Shown one piece after another: positions 11,333 through 23,962 of a DNA stretch of 64,000 nucleotides; the first letter of the stretch is position 1; every line of letters starts with the position of its first letter. Made by a program: the position numbers and the translations under genes. This DNA comes from Epiperipatus broadwayi (lineage: Eukaryota > Onychophora > Udeonychophora > Euonychophora > Peripatidae), in contig JAQFVV010012420.1 of NCBI GenBank assembly GCA_028023455.1, positions 3,472,001 to 3,536,000 of the forward strand. Direction: 5' to 3'. The notes beneath the pieces are model-generated. The model was not told the DNA's origin and made no database searches. It saw nothing but the letters and a program-made list of their open reading frames with translations.

Positions 11333-13048
11333 CAGTAAATATTGCTCCTCTTGGTTATTCTCGAAGTGTTTGAACCTAAAATCATGATATATACAATATA
11401 TATAAGATCTTCCATGTTCTATAATATGTAATTATAAATGTAAGAATATCCCCTACATATATCTGTGATTTAAATCTTTATCATTAAATTTAACTACAGG
11501 GATGATGATGATGGTTTTATGATTACAATCACTCTAAAGTATTTTCTTTTCGGTTTCTATTAAAAGAAACTTGCAGTGCTTTACTTTCTCAAAAGAGCAT
11601 GTTTACTTAGAATTATGTAAGATAACAATCATAATCATTTACAAATCATTACCATAACATCCCAGCATATTTCCCAGTGGTTCGTATGTTCTCAGAGTTG
11701 TGGAAATTTTTATGAAATAGCATGTGTGTGTGTTGAAATCATAATATTTAAACTTAAGAAAAATAAACGAACTGGATTAATGAAACAGTATAACCACTTG
11801 CTAATAAAACAAAATGTACATAGTTCGGTTGTAACTTTATAATAGTAATTCCTAATGTAGATCTCCAAATCGAGCATCTAATAATTGCTATAATCTTATA
11901 ACCAATAGTTCATATATTTCATTTGCTTCTTGTTTAATACTTTCATGTATAGATATAAAATCAAGCATATGATACTTGATCTATTTTCAGAAACAGTTCC
12001 TGGATTATAGTTATGCCTCATTTAATATATTTCAGTTAGAGTTTATACTCATAATTCAAATATAAATATTCAGGGTAATTATATCACAATATTTCATTTT
12101 TCTCAATCTTTGTAAGTCTAAAGTCTCTTTTCAATGTATCTTACTGGTAAAAAAAAAAAATGTAACATCCGTCATCCTAGGTTTCCAATATGAATTTTCT
12201 TCTCTATAATTACCATCAGTTGTCTTCATAAATTTTCTTAAAACATATATTTCTTCTCTTTACACCCTGGATACATAAATTAGCTTTATACTAGTATAGT
12301 GCATATAAAATACATATTAAGTCTTCAGCAATTCGACTGCATAATTCAATTCTTTCCCTTTACTAGCCAATTATAAGAAGTAGTAATATAATTTCATACA
12401 CTATGTCTTATTTACTGGGTTGAGCTGCATACTCAGAGTTTTCCCCAACTGATGTGCTACTTGTTTTTGCCTAGCCTTTCATGGCAAAAAATTCACCACT
12501 ATAGTAATGTTCTTATAGCTTCTAATATAAGCATTGCAATTTCAATTAGCAGCAAGGCAAACTCTTTTCCACATGGCTCAGTTCAACTGTCTTAATGTAT
12601 ATCCTGCAGTTTGAGATCGTTAAATCCACACTAGAACAAAATTGATCTTGAATGAGTAACTGCTTACTATCTGCGTTATTAACTATTGCTCATACCATAA
12701 TGTATAATATTTTATCATTCTTCAATAAATAAAATAGCTGTTTGCTTTCTTTTTATCTAATACGCATTACAAAAGATCAGTTTATTATTTTATTTATAAT
12801 TTAAAAAATATTGTTAATTCATAATTCTTTTTCTTGGATTTGAATTCACCATTCTGTTTTCTCTAGGATAGCATGATTCAAAATAGGTGAAACCAAAAAG
12901 ATTTTAAAATGCTCTTTAATTTACAAACTGGCTATTTCCTCTTTCTTTACTGTATATATGTGTGTGTGGGTGCATACACACACATATGTTATTCTTTAAA
13001 TCTCATTATGTACCAGTTCACTCTTGCTACTAGAGTTATATATTTCCT
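11333..13048 (+). repeat. Dispersed repeat module Y, copy 1 (uninterrupted)
   Basis: About 1.7 kb with a clearly related copy in direct orientation at about 21191-24236. The match starts at GTAAATATTGCTCCTCTTGG and runs to the TTCTTTAAATCT / TTGCTACTA region. Homology is obvious along the whole length with small indels and frequent substitutions, so the duplication is old. This copy lacks the hAT insertion present in copy 2 and shows the undisturbed target near 12860-12875. No coding capacity was recognised. The family could be part of a larger retroelement or a non-coding transposon. Confidence 0.8.
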
Positions 13049-13399
13049 CCCTTTAAAAGGAAGCAGTGGAATACTGGCATTTTCCCTTCTCATTTGCATG
13101 TTGATTAGTACTATATTAGTTTAATCCCATTTTTCTTTATTTGTATCATATGTTGCATATCTTTAGCAAAAAAAATTTTTTTTCCCAACTTCAAGATCAT
13201 TCTTGCTTTCTAACAAACTGGAAATCTTTCTTTTTTTAGATAATGTTCATTTTAAGTGTCTCTCTTACTTTTTAGCAAGCTGGTAGTTTCTTTTAAGTGG
13301 TACGTTCGGGTTTATCATAACCTTTGCTTTTAAAACTATTTTACAATTTTCTTTCTCCACAAAGCATTAGTCTTTCTAAACAGATCCAGGTTGATGGTA

Positions 13400-15102
13400 A
13401 ATGAGCCTGCCTTAATTTTTCTTTAACATCAATTTTTGCCTCTCTCTAGATATTTCGAAGTGAAGATGGAATCTGCATCTGCATAGATTTCAAAAATGTT
13501 CTTCAATCTTCCTGGTCATTGTTGATTTTTTTATGGTGACCCCATTCTCTTCATTGTCTGGGTCTATCTCTTTCTATTTTCAATATTTTTCTAGGTTTGG
13601 TGGATACTCCTCTAGTACTTGGAACAGCCAGATGAAAGTGTTAACTGTTTAATAGGAGATTCCCTTCTTGGTCTAGACTGACTCCTAAAACAATGTATTA
13701 AATGGATTATATTATTATCAAAGCTTGTTTTTCTTTTCGGTCACCATTTATAGGGCCGGTATCTTTGGTCATGCTTAATGTTGACACATCTGATAAATGC
13801 ATCGCCCCTTCTAGATGTTTGCTAGCTTAATATAGTGAACTCATTTTCTCTATCCTGATTCTGGTAGCTCATGTCTAGCACTTTTAAGAACCCTGCAACT
13901 TCTTCAGTGGTTTTTCAGTCCATGCTTATGACCATCTGCTTCATCCAAAATGGTAAATTGGGTCTGATTATCCTAATTATATGGCTTTCTGTAATGCCGC
14001 ATGCCGATAAAGTTCGTAACTTTGACACCTGTCTTCTAAAAAACTGGGAATATGTTTCACGCCCTTTTATACGGAATCTTTCTTGCATAATCTGGTATCT
14101 AATGGCTTCTTGCTGTACTCGAAGTAGTTCTCCAAGCTATCAAGATCTTCCATGGGCATCTCACCTCTGAAAATCTGAATTTTTAAAAATTGGTTAATGC
14201 AGTTCATAGTTTCAAAATTTTTCTATATTGCACATTATCCACCATATTATCATGACATATTTGCTGTATCAAATTTGCTTTGTTCTTTAATTTTTTTTAT
14301 TGTCTCCATGAAACAATTTCTTGTATCTTCCTTCAATTTTGTGTGGTCAGCCTTAATCTCATTTATCGTCACAACTACTTCTTTCTGCATTTTCTGGAAC
14401 ATCTGTTCTTGTTTTAATAATGAACCTTGGATTTGAATGACATCTATCTTCTCATCTTGCAATTCCAGCTTTTCCAATCTTTTGGCTATACTTAGTATGT
14501 GTATTCATGAGCTCTTGTTTTAATAATGAACCTTGGATTTGAATGACATCTATCTTCTCATCTTGCAATTCCAGCTTTTCCAATCTTTTGGCTATACTTA
14601 GTATCATTTTTTATAGTCTACCTTCATAGGATTTAACAGATTCATGAACTATGTTGCACATCCACATATAAAATTTTCTTTAAGAACTCAATCTTCTATC
14701 ACACTTGTTTATTTATTTGGTTCTTATCTCAATCTTTAGGGTGCTTATAGTATATCGTACATCTTTAAATTATTCTTTTATTTCTCTAATTTCTGAATGC
14801 ATTGATTCATTTTGTACATTTATTTGTTTAAATTCTAAATACGTTTCTTCACATTTTTTATCTCCGCTGTCTAGTATTTCTTTAAATTTTTGTTGTTTTT
14901 TCTTCAAGTTTTTGTTTCATCATTTCTTTAAATTCTTTCACAAATGCCTGCATTGTTTCTATAATGACCATGGCTACTTTATCTTATTCCTGCATTTTTC
15001 TTGAATAACTAGCTAAGCATCTATTGGTTGTATAGTTTCTACTGTTGGCGAATCCGTATTTATTTGAGCTTCATTATATTTATTTTTTAATCGAGTTATC
15101 AT
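13400..15102 (-). pseudogene. LTR retrotransposon gag relic
   Basis: Read on the minus strand, a possible start codon at 15102 opens MITRLKNKYNEAQ. A Lys/Glu-rich coiled-coil part follows, partly open at 14477-14250, and then a segment at about 14130-13850 with QERFRIKGRETYSQF and HIIRIIRPNLPFWMKQM. The latter resembles the capsid part of Gypsy-type gag proteins, where 'I.RIIRPNLPFW' is a common pattern. Several stops and frameshifts show it is dead. An LTR of the same orientation ends directly upstream at 15163. The pol region was not found below 13400. Assignment to Ty3/Gypsy is inference from the capsid-like motif. Confidence 0.6.
14407..14603 (-). repeat. 106-bp tandem duplication in the gag relic
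   Basis: About 90 bases starting TCTTGTTTTAATAATGAACC at 14407 recur essentially unchanged at 14513, period 106. The second copy follows a short spacer. The near identity implies a recent event within an otherwise decayed gene. Confidence 0.9.
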
Positions 15103-15162
15103 GACTCTTTATGTGTGAAGATTTTATAATCTTTTATTAACTATGCTTTCTTTTATTTATAG

Positions 15163-15860
15163 TGTAATGGGATGGGGTGGATGGTAAGAAATGAGTGAAC
15201 AATAACTTGTCAACAATATTTCAAATAAAGTGATTTAATATAAAATATAAAATTTACAAAAAGTATAATAAGTAAGATATATTTAAGGGGAACATGAGAT
15301 CAAAATCTCTGAGAGATCAGCCAGTTACTCCTCGGAGCAACTAAAAGCATAATTATACATCCACCAGCATTATAATAAGTCAAAATAAGTATGAGTAATA
15401 CTCAAAGTGACCATTCATCATCATGAATGATCAACAACTAAAATAAATCAGTACAATAAATCAACAGTCAATCTTGTGGCTGGATTCGAACAATAAAAAA
15501 ATAAATCAACAGTCAGTCTGGTATTGAATTGGAAATGGGTCCTCTATAGACCAGGCTAACTATTGAGCCATTGTCATCTTGGAATTATTTTAACATTAAT
15601 TTGGATGCATCAACTAAGTATTCATTCATCAAAATATATAAGAATCAAAAATCTAAACAATAATGCTGGGATATTAAAACATGCTGATCACCATCAATGC
15701 TCTGGCCACTTAGTATCATTAATGTACTGACCAACTATAAACTTAAATTATTAATAAGACTAAATTAAAATCAAATGTAGTGCATGGGTTTTAAATAGTA
15801 TTCTCTTTTGTGCTAACCAGAATGATGATTGAGTCACTGGAATAATTTTTACAATTAAAT
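15163..15860 (-). mobile_element. LTR of the gag-bearing retrotransposon
   Basis: On the minus strand the repeat ends CCATCCCATTACA at 15163 and is followed by a leader and the gag relic. The same sequence, as reverse complement, is found at about 54790-55339. Shared blocks include the stretch around TGCATCCAAATTAATGTT, ACTAAGTGGCCAGAGCATTG and the CATTCATGATGATGAATG palindrome. The outer (5') border near 15860 is approximate. A short related terminus is also at 18220. Confidence 0.65.
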
Positions 15861-16329
15861 AAGTTTATTGGATAACAATAAAAAACAAAATTAAGGTCTT
15901 ATAGTATAAGGCTTCTGATTTTGAATAATATACAATAATAAAAGTTATCACACTACGATTTACAAGACTATTACAAAATTCAAGTTACTATATGGTAGTT
16001 TACATATAACACACACATATATGCACTCAGCCACACGTTTTACAATTACATGAATACATTTCAATTGACATTTAATAATAAAAAAAAATGATTAAAATTT
16101 TACATATAAGTTATACTTGACTAGCAATCTTATATATACGCGCACACAACATACATGTGCTTGTAATTTATTTAAAAATATATATATCAAATCGTCTTTC
16201 TTTTAGACATTTGACTCAAGCAAATTATTTACTTGTTTTGTTTTAAGTTATTAATTTATAATTTTAAAAGTCATTTTAAGGAATATTAAAATAAAATAAT
16301 TCACTATATATATATATATATGCGACATG

Positions 16330-17900
16330 TTTATTTGTGGTTCCCTGCATGTATAGATGAACAGCAGCATAAGTACACCAATTTCTTCAAGCTTTCTCTT
16401 GGTAAGCTTGGTTTTTGGTCCATTAGAAAAATATAATCCAGGTTTGTTGTCATTATCAGGAAAAAGTATTGAAATAATTTGTTGTCATACCATGAGCTTC
16501 CTTCTGTAGTCCAAGCAATTGTCAGCATCAGGAAGAGGTACAATTCAGGTGATTTGTTAGCATGCCATGAGGTTTCTTCTGTTCAGGATTGGAAAGCTGC
16601 CTTCTAGAACATATTTAAGCAGCTAATTGATCCATTTGAAATGACCCTGGCCTCATGAATCAAAATTCTGCAGTAAACTATGGGGCAGCTACTGGAGTGG
16701 TACTTCCTTAGATCTTCATAGGACCTCTGTATAACTTTGCTAGCTATTCTGCTTCTGAAATATATTATTAGCCAAGCAAAAACTGCAAGCCAGATTTCGA
16801 CAAACTTCAACAAAATAATATAACCAACTTTGCAGCTGGCTCTGCAGCTAGTTCTTTTAGCTAATCACTTTTAAGAAAATTAAAGCCAAACTGACTGATA
16901 TTTTTTGTCAGTCCTTTTTATAATCTTGGCTGGGTCAGGTGATAAAAACTTAGTGACCGTTTTCAATCTGTCTACTCCTTTTGAAAACAAGTTTGAAGTT
17001 TTATCAAGGTGCTATATACATGTTTTTACTTGGATAACAGAAATTTACAAATCAATTAAAAGATTTCAAAAATGGACATTTTTGCAATTATCAGAAAACA
17101 TGCTTATTTTTAAATTTCAAAATCAGAGTTACAAATAATAATATTTATTAGATTTTTTAAAAATATTTATTTCATAATGGAATTTTATTTTAAACCCAGA
17201 GTTATCAGCAAATGTAGAAAATATCTACAAAAATTTATGTCTGTGTTTATTTCTATTTTTTCTTTATTATATATATATATATGTGCACACACACTATATT
17301 ATTGTGTGCTATGTAACCCAACTGGTTACATTGCCCTTGTCTGAGGGAAAAGGAAAATAGAAATGAAACACCTTTCTAACAATATTTTACATAATCCACA
17401 TGTATAATCAAAATAAAGTTCATATCTAAAACTATGTGCTCATCAATTTTTTTTAGAGATCTGACAGACATCTGACAGTTAACAGAATGAATAATGATCT
17501 GCAATTTTGAGATAGATAAAGAATCCAGCCATTGGACTTAAGTACACTATGCACCATGAACACCAAGAGGATTACTTCAATTGAGACACTACAAGCTATT
17601 ACAACCCTTATAAAGATATTGCAAAATCTTTGCAAAGCCCTCTTCTGTGGAGGGTCTGGAAAATTCAAAACTATCCCTGCTTCTTTTGAGTTTTATGGGC
17701 GCTGGAAAATACAAGCTATGCCTTGCTCATTTTCTTTGGAGACTTAGAGGCTGGAATCATGGCAGGACTACATTAACTGCTCTATGACAAACAATATAAG
17801 CACAGAAAATGGGTTGGAGCAAAACATTGCATCCTCAAACCAATGACAAAAATCTCCATTCATCATCAAAACTGAAAATACAGCTAAACAAATTTCAACA
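16330..17900. other. Two less AT-rich blocks, unidentified
   Basis: Blocks at about 16330-16870 and 17460-17860 are visibly richer in G+C and contain open frames of about 70 codons on both strands. None resembles a known protein. They are probably fragments of decayed mobile elements. Between them is AT-rich DNA with a TA/CA microsatellite near 17265-17295. Confidence 0.35.
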
Positions 17901-18219
17901 ATAAAACATCAAATCCATTCTCCAAAATCATCAATTTTCTATTTAACTCTAAACATGAACTTCTTTAAACATATATGAAAACTACTATTTTATAATTTAT
18001 AATCATCAATACTCTTGTCACATATTTCACAGTAATTTTTAAAATTAATTCTGCAGAAAATGCATACTTCGTTTTTTCTTAGTTGTGGTTTGAGAACAAG
18101 TTGATAATTTTGAAGTGATGGTCACCAGTATGTGATCATCATCAGCCTTACATTGGGCAGTCATCTATAATGATTGCCACAGTACATGATGATCATCGGC
18201 CCTCAGTTAGGTAACTATT

Positions 18220-18262
18220 TGTAATGGGATGGATTGGATAGTAAAAAATGAGTGAACTGAGG
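18220..18262 (-). mobile_element. LTR terminus fragment, third copy
   Basis: About 40 bases starting TGTAATGGGATGG match the LTR terminus at 15163 with a few substitutions, including the word AAATGAGTGAAC. The sequence beyond it is a minisatellite rather than the rest of the LTR, so either this copy is rearranged or a variant LTR carries internal arrays. Confidence 0.55.
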
Positions 18263-18288
18263 TGATGGCAAGTCAGATACGTATCCAC

Positions 18289-18545
18289 GTGTATAAAAGC
18301 ATGTTTTCATTCACGTATATAGAAGCCTTTTCATTTTAATCCAAGGTCATAGAAGCATTTGATTTCATCCAGGTATATAGAAGCATTTGATTTTAATCCA
18401 AATTTATAGAAGCTTTTGATTTTAAGCCAAGTTTATAAAAGTATTTAATTTCAATTTAGGTGTACAGAAGCATTTGATTTTAAGCCAAGTTTATAGAAGC
18501 ATTTAATTTCAATCCAGGTGTACAGAAGCTTTTTCAGTTCACGTA
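18289..18545 (+). repeat. Minisatellite, about 28-30-bp units
   Basis: About nine imperfect units of the form TATAGAAGCATTTGATTTTA followed by a variable CCAG/CCAAG end. Units alternate between GATTTTAA and AATTTCAA versions, suggesting two unit types amplified together. Confidence 0.85.
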
Positions 18546-18609
18546 AATATATGCACACATTTACTGCAGGCATGTCGAGATATATTTTGCAGAAATATCT
18601 TTAATTTTA

Positions 18610-19030
18610 CTTCACAGATTATGTAGATGTGGTTTTGAATCATTTATTTGGAGCATTTCCATTTTATTTCAACATTATACAGGTGGAGGTTTGAACCACT
18701 TATTTAGAAGCATTTTATTTACACATTATGTAGATGTGGATTTGAGTCATATGGGAGTATTTTATTTTATTTTACATATTATCCAGATGTGGGTTTGAAC
18801 CACTTAGAAGTATTTCATTTTACACATTATATAGATGTGGTTTTGAGTCATTTATTTGAACATTTCCATTTTATTTCACATATTATACAGGTGCAGGTTT
18901 GAACCACTTATTTAGAAGCAATTCATTTACACATTATATAGATGCGGATTTGAGTTACTTATATGGGAGTATTTTATTTTTATTTAACATATTATATAGG
19001 TGTGGGTTTGAACCATTTATCTAGAAGTAT
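18610..19030 (+). repeat. Tandem array with higher-order structure
   Basis: Eight related units of about 55-60 bases, each with a core like ATTATGTAGATGTGG followed by TTTGAACCACTTA or TTTGAGTCA. Groups of four units repeat as a block of about 225 bases (two blocks). The cores contain GGTTTGAACCAC, close to a tRNA B box (GGTTCGAANCC), but no tRNA fold or A box accompanies them. Confidence 0.8.
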
Positions 19031-19036
19031 TTACTT

Positions 19037-19479
19037 TAATATATAGGGTATATGACCACAGACTTTCACACGACCCACCACTCTCCAATCTATCTAATAA
19101 CACTGATACACTTAAACACATATATGTTGAAAAGATAAACAATCACCAATATACGTATTTCATGCTAAACCAGCAATCATCAGTTGGTCCAGATTATCAT
19201 CTCCACACATATATACTATAAGTGCTCAGATATATATTAAGATAGACAATCTTTATACTTTAATGGATTGTCTATCTTAATATATATCTGAGCACTTATA
19301 GTATATATGTGTGGAGATGATAATCTGGACCAACTGATGATTGCTGGTTTAGCATGAAATACGTATATTGGTGATTGTTTATCTTTTCAACATATATGTA
19401 TTTAAGTGTATCAGTGTTATTAGATAGATTGGAGAGTGGTGGGTCATGTGAAAGTTTTGCTCATATACCCTATATATTA
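19037..19479. mobile_element. Foldback (hairpin) element, 443 bp
   Basis: A near-perfect inverted repeat: left arm 19037-19251, 14-base loop 19252-19265, right arm 19266-19479. The arms pair almost base for base, with a handful of mismatches and one indel near the tips. The termini read TATAGGGTATATGA / TCATATACCCTATA and are flanked by TA-rich sequence, so a TA target duplication is plausible but cannot be proven because the border itself is TATATA. There is no coding capacity. If transcribed with the CABIN1 pre-mRNA, it would form a hairpin of about 200 base pairs. Confidence 0.9.
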
Positions 19480-21190
19480 CATATATATCGACACAGGTAT
19501 ATAATAAGCCTGTGTTTCGGTTATTAAATATTTACTTTATAACTTGTTAATTCACATCTATAATGTATTTAGGTATGTGGGTACATATTCATTATTTCTC
19601 ATGTCTATAATATATCAATTTTTACTCTATAATTTCTTAATTCACATATATAAACATTTCTTTAATTTATGTGTGTGTGTGATCCAGATTTAATTCATTC
19701 TATCAAAGTATTTTGTAAAATAATAAATGTCATTCTATAATCAATAATTTCACTTATGTAGACACATATTAGTATGAAGTTCATTATAGAATTATTTTCA
19801 AATCAACAAAATCATTTTTGCATCTTCAATTCATCTTTTAATAATGCCTATATTATTTTATTACTCCAGTATGCTTCATTTAGAAATTAGTCATTTAGAA
19901 TAAATATATTTTCATTTTGCATTATTTTATAAGCAATCAATCCAGAAAGTACCATTTCATTATTTTATAAATTATTTCAATAAATACTTCAAAATATTTT
20001 CAAGTATTATAAATGGGCATAAATTTCCTTACCTGAACCTTCATCTGTTAGTGGTTCTCTGTAAATTTTCCAATTAATAAGGAGTTTTCCGAGAGTCGAC
20101 GGTCAGTTCACAGGCTTTGTTTTTATCTTATTTTCATTGCTAAACCAGGTGACAGAGAAGAGAGAAAAGCTGTTTTCTTTTTAGCCAGATATTTGAAGAT
20201 ATTCCATTTTAATACTTTATTTCTTCATTTTTCAATAGTTATATGTTCCTTCTTTAGATAATGTTCACAGTACTCCTAGCTTCATTGGGCTGGTATTCAT
20301 TTAAGCTACATTTTATTATGCAGTACTAATGATGGCTAGTCCACTAGTAATAGTCTTGATACTTCCAAACAATATATTTGTTGAGTCTCCTTTAAGCAAT
20401 ATCTACTCCCCTATTTATTGTCTTATGCTTTTCTTATCAATAGTTCTTTGGATCGATCTAGCACTAATTTTATTGGTAATGATGATCTTTCTCTGAGGCC
20501 ATGTCTTCATTCGACTCATTATTGGCAGTCCACTTTTAACAGGAACAGATTCTGATAACTCTTATTGGATATGTTTTCGAAAAATATCTATTAACTTTCA
20601 TGCCTATGACAATCTTTTTTAATTAATTATTAATTACAGCCTTCCTATTTTTAATCTGAAAACATTAAACTTTTATAAAATACAATATTTTAAACAGTAA
20701 TTTTAATATTTTAAAATGTTGGATTTTTCTCTTTAATTTTTAACCGTTTTGGATTTTATAATATATGTGAAATTTGACTCTAAATTGCTGTCACTTTTTC
20801 ATTTCTTTTTTGAACTTTTATTCATCAAAAACTGTGTCAGCTTTTTATTTTAATCTCAACAGTTTTTAAATGGGGGGGGGGGGGAGAACTTCATACTATA
20901 CATGTGAAACAAAGTGTCTGTTTCAATAGATTTACACAGTTCTCATTTTTTTTAGTTATTATCTATTAATAACATGTCAGTCTCAATCCCAACATATCCT
21001 TTTCACAATAATGTTTTCTATCTTTATTTTTATATTGGCATTTATATTAACTTTCCGGTTTTAAAAAACATTTTTTTTATTATTATATTATGCACAGTCA
21101 TATGCTAGTCTTTTTCATACTTTAATTCTGTTTAAGTATAAGAAAGGGGATATTCAGTTCGTAAACACATTGGTAACGCTAATTATGTAC
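19480..21190 (+). other. CABIN1 intron, no gene identified
   Basis: AT-rich DNA. A block at about 20030-20580 is less AT-rich and reads open for about 95 codons in one frame if TGA is taken as Trp. It matched no mitochondrial or transposase protein I know. A run of 13 G lies at 20872-20884. Confidence 0.4.
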
Positions 21191-22856
21191 TGGTAAATAT
21201 TGCTCCTCTTGGTTATTCTTGTAGTAAATTCCTCAGTAGTTTGAGTTTGAACCCAAAATCATGATATGTGCAATATATATGAGATCTTCCATATTCAATA
21301 AGCATTAATATATAATTACAAATATAAGAATATCTCCTACATATATTTGTGAATCTTATAAGTCACAGTTTAAATCTATATTATTAAATTGAACTATAGG
21401 GATGATGATGATGGTTTTATAATGACAATCATTTTAAAGTATTTTATTTGTTTTTGGTTTCTATTGAAAGAAACTCCTGATGCCAAATCTCCTCAAAAGA
21501 GAGTGTTTACTTAGAATTATGTGAGATAACAACCATCATTATTTAGAAATCATTACTTTAATACCTCAGCACATTTCTCAGTGGTTCACTTGTTTTCAGA
21601 GTTGTGGATATTTTTATGAACTAGCATATGTGTGTGTTGAAATTATAATATTTAAACTTATGAAAAAATAAACAAACTGGTTTAATAAAATAATATAACC
21701 ATTTCTTAATCCAATAAAATGTATGTAGTTTGGTTGTAGCTTTATAATAATAATTCCAAATGTAGATTTCCAAATTGAATATATAATAATTACTATAATC
21801 TTAATCAATAGCTCATATATTTCATTTGCTTCTCATTTAATACTTTCACATATAGAAATAAAATCAAGCACACAATACATAATCTATTTTCAACAAACAG
21901 TTTCTAGGATTTCGTTTTCTTCTAGTAATTCCACACACACACGCACACATACATGAAGTGAAATATAATGCCTTATTTAATATATTTCAGTTTGTTTATA
22001 CTCATAATTCAAATGTTAATATACAGAATAACATATCGCAATAATTCATTTCTTTCAATCATTGTAAGTCTAAAGTCTCTTCAATTTTATACAATAATAG
22101 CTTAATATTTTCCTAGTAAAAACATCTATTTAACATCCCACATCCTATGTTTCCAATATCAGTTTTCTTCTCTGTAATTACTGTGGTCATCTTCATAAAT
22201 TTTCTTAAAGCATATATTTCTTCACACATTGGATACATAAATTAGCTTTATATTAGTATAGTGCTTATAAAATACATATAAGTCTTCAGCAATTTAACTG
22301 TGCAATTTGTTTTCTTTTACTGGCCGATTATAAAAGGTAATAATAAAATTTCATGCACTGCATCGTTATTTACTGGTCAGGGTCTTCTGATTGATCTACC
22401 ATTTGGTTTTGCATAGCCTTTCATGGCAAAAGATTCACCACTATTAAACATTCTTATAGCGTTTAATATAAGCATTGCAATTTTAATTAGCAGCAAAGCA
22501 TACTCTTTTCTGTATGGCTTACTTCAACTGCTTTAATGGATATCTTGCAGTTTGGAATCTGTAAATCCACACTAGAATGAAGGTGATCCCTGAATGTATA
22601 ACTGCTTACTGTCTGCATCATTAGCTATTGGCTGTACCATAAGATATTCTATCATCTCAGATCTTAGAGAAAAATATTCCATTATATTCTTCAACCAAAA
22701 GAAAGAAGTAGCTGTTTGCTTTCTTTTCTTTATCTAATACACATTACAAGAGATAAATCCTTTGCCGGCTTTTATTATTTTGTTTATAATTTAAAAAATA
22801 TTGTTAATTCATAATTCTTTTTCTTGGATTTGAACTCATCAATCTATTTTTTATAG

Positions 22857-23962
22857 CAGGGGTGGCCAAACTTTTAGACATTGGGGTGATGTTTTGTGAA
22901 AGTTTATCTGAAGGTGACTACATTTTTTTCAGAGCTACGAACTGGAAACCAGGAAAAATTTTTTATTTTTGCTGGAGCAAAAACCGAAGGGGAAAAAAAA
23001 ATGGTTTGAAGTCTTGTTTTTTTTAGAATATACTTAGGAATTGGTGTCTTTTTTTATAAGGGTTTTTTAGGTACTCACAAATAGTGGGGACATTTATTTA
23101 CAAACTGATTTTACTATGACTACTATTAAATTACTTCAGTTCACTTTATTATTACAATTTGTCCATGTCATTTTATAAAATATTTATTAAATTATAATTG
23201 TTAAATTACCTATAAATAATTATTTTATAGAGCTGGTCCTGAATTTAAAAAAAAATTCAAGATAAAAAAAAAGAAAAATTACTGTTTTAGGATTGTATTA
23301 AAATAAATTAAATGCAAATTTTACAAAAAAAAAAGATTACAAAGTAAAAAAAAAATTTTTTATTTTATTTTGATAACACATTGGTAGAGAGAAAAAAAAA
23401 AATATAACAATAAAAGTAATAATTTACAAAAGTCCTATTTCTGTGTCTTGAAAAATCTTTACATTTTTTCTGCTAACACTCTTTACAATAATTAGACAAA
23501 GTTTGTTTATTGCTTTGACACCTATTTTCTTTCGTAGATAAGAAAAAGTCCTGTTTTCTTTTTAAATCTCGTGGGGGTTATTTGCTAGCTAGATGAAGTA
23601 TTTTAAAAAGTTCACAACTTCTTTGTTTTAAAATTAGTTCATTAAAATCCTTGTTTCTCCAGGATAAGTTATTTTTATTTCTCCTTGGGAAAACTGCAAT
23701 TAAATATTTCTAAGAATTTTAGCTCTAGCATTACACAAAAATAATTCTTTTCAGCTTTTTCTAATGTGGATTCATTTTTGAGATCGACAATAACAACAGG
23801 TGTTATTTTTAATTTAATTATTTTTAAATGAGAATAATTTTGAATTTTTACTTCTTTTTATATTCAAATCAGCTCTGAATTTATCAGTATAATTTGTCAA
23901 TGTTCACGTCAGCTTTGCACTTGGCTTCCAGAGGTCTTGCGGTCGATTCTTGGCTACCCCCG
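22857..23962. mobile_element. hAT-like transposon, 1,106 bp, nested
   Basis: The left end is CAGGGGTGGCCAAACTTT and the right end, reverse complemented, CGGGGGTAGCCAAGAAT. The flanks TTTTATAG (22849-22856) and TTCTATAG (23963-23970) are an 8-bp target duplication with one mismatch. Module Y copy 1 gives the matching unoccupied sequence. The ends fit the hAT superfamily. The interior is AT-rich with many homopolymers; minus-strand fragments at about 23440-23800 may be decayed transposase, but I cannot recognise it. Confidence 0.85.

Noticed and set aside
18289-18545. CRISPR-like array
   Set aside because: Repeats are contiguous and imperfect without unique spacers, and the genome is a spliced eukaryotic one.
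18610-19030. tRNA genes suggested by repeated GGTTTGAACC words
   Set aside because: No cloverleaf, acceptor stem or A box at the right distance; the words are units of a tandem array.
20270-20640. Possible nuclear copy of mitochondrial DNA (open frame if TGA is Trp)
   Set aside because: The hydrophobic translation matches no mitochondrial protein I can identify, and the frame is probably chance in AT-rich DNA. A decayed Tc1-like reading on the other strand is equally weak.
20872-20884. G-run as a G-quadruplex or regulatory signal (also 48611-48623)
   Set aside because: A single G13 run without neighbouring G tracts; more likely slippage or sequencing noise.
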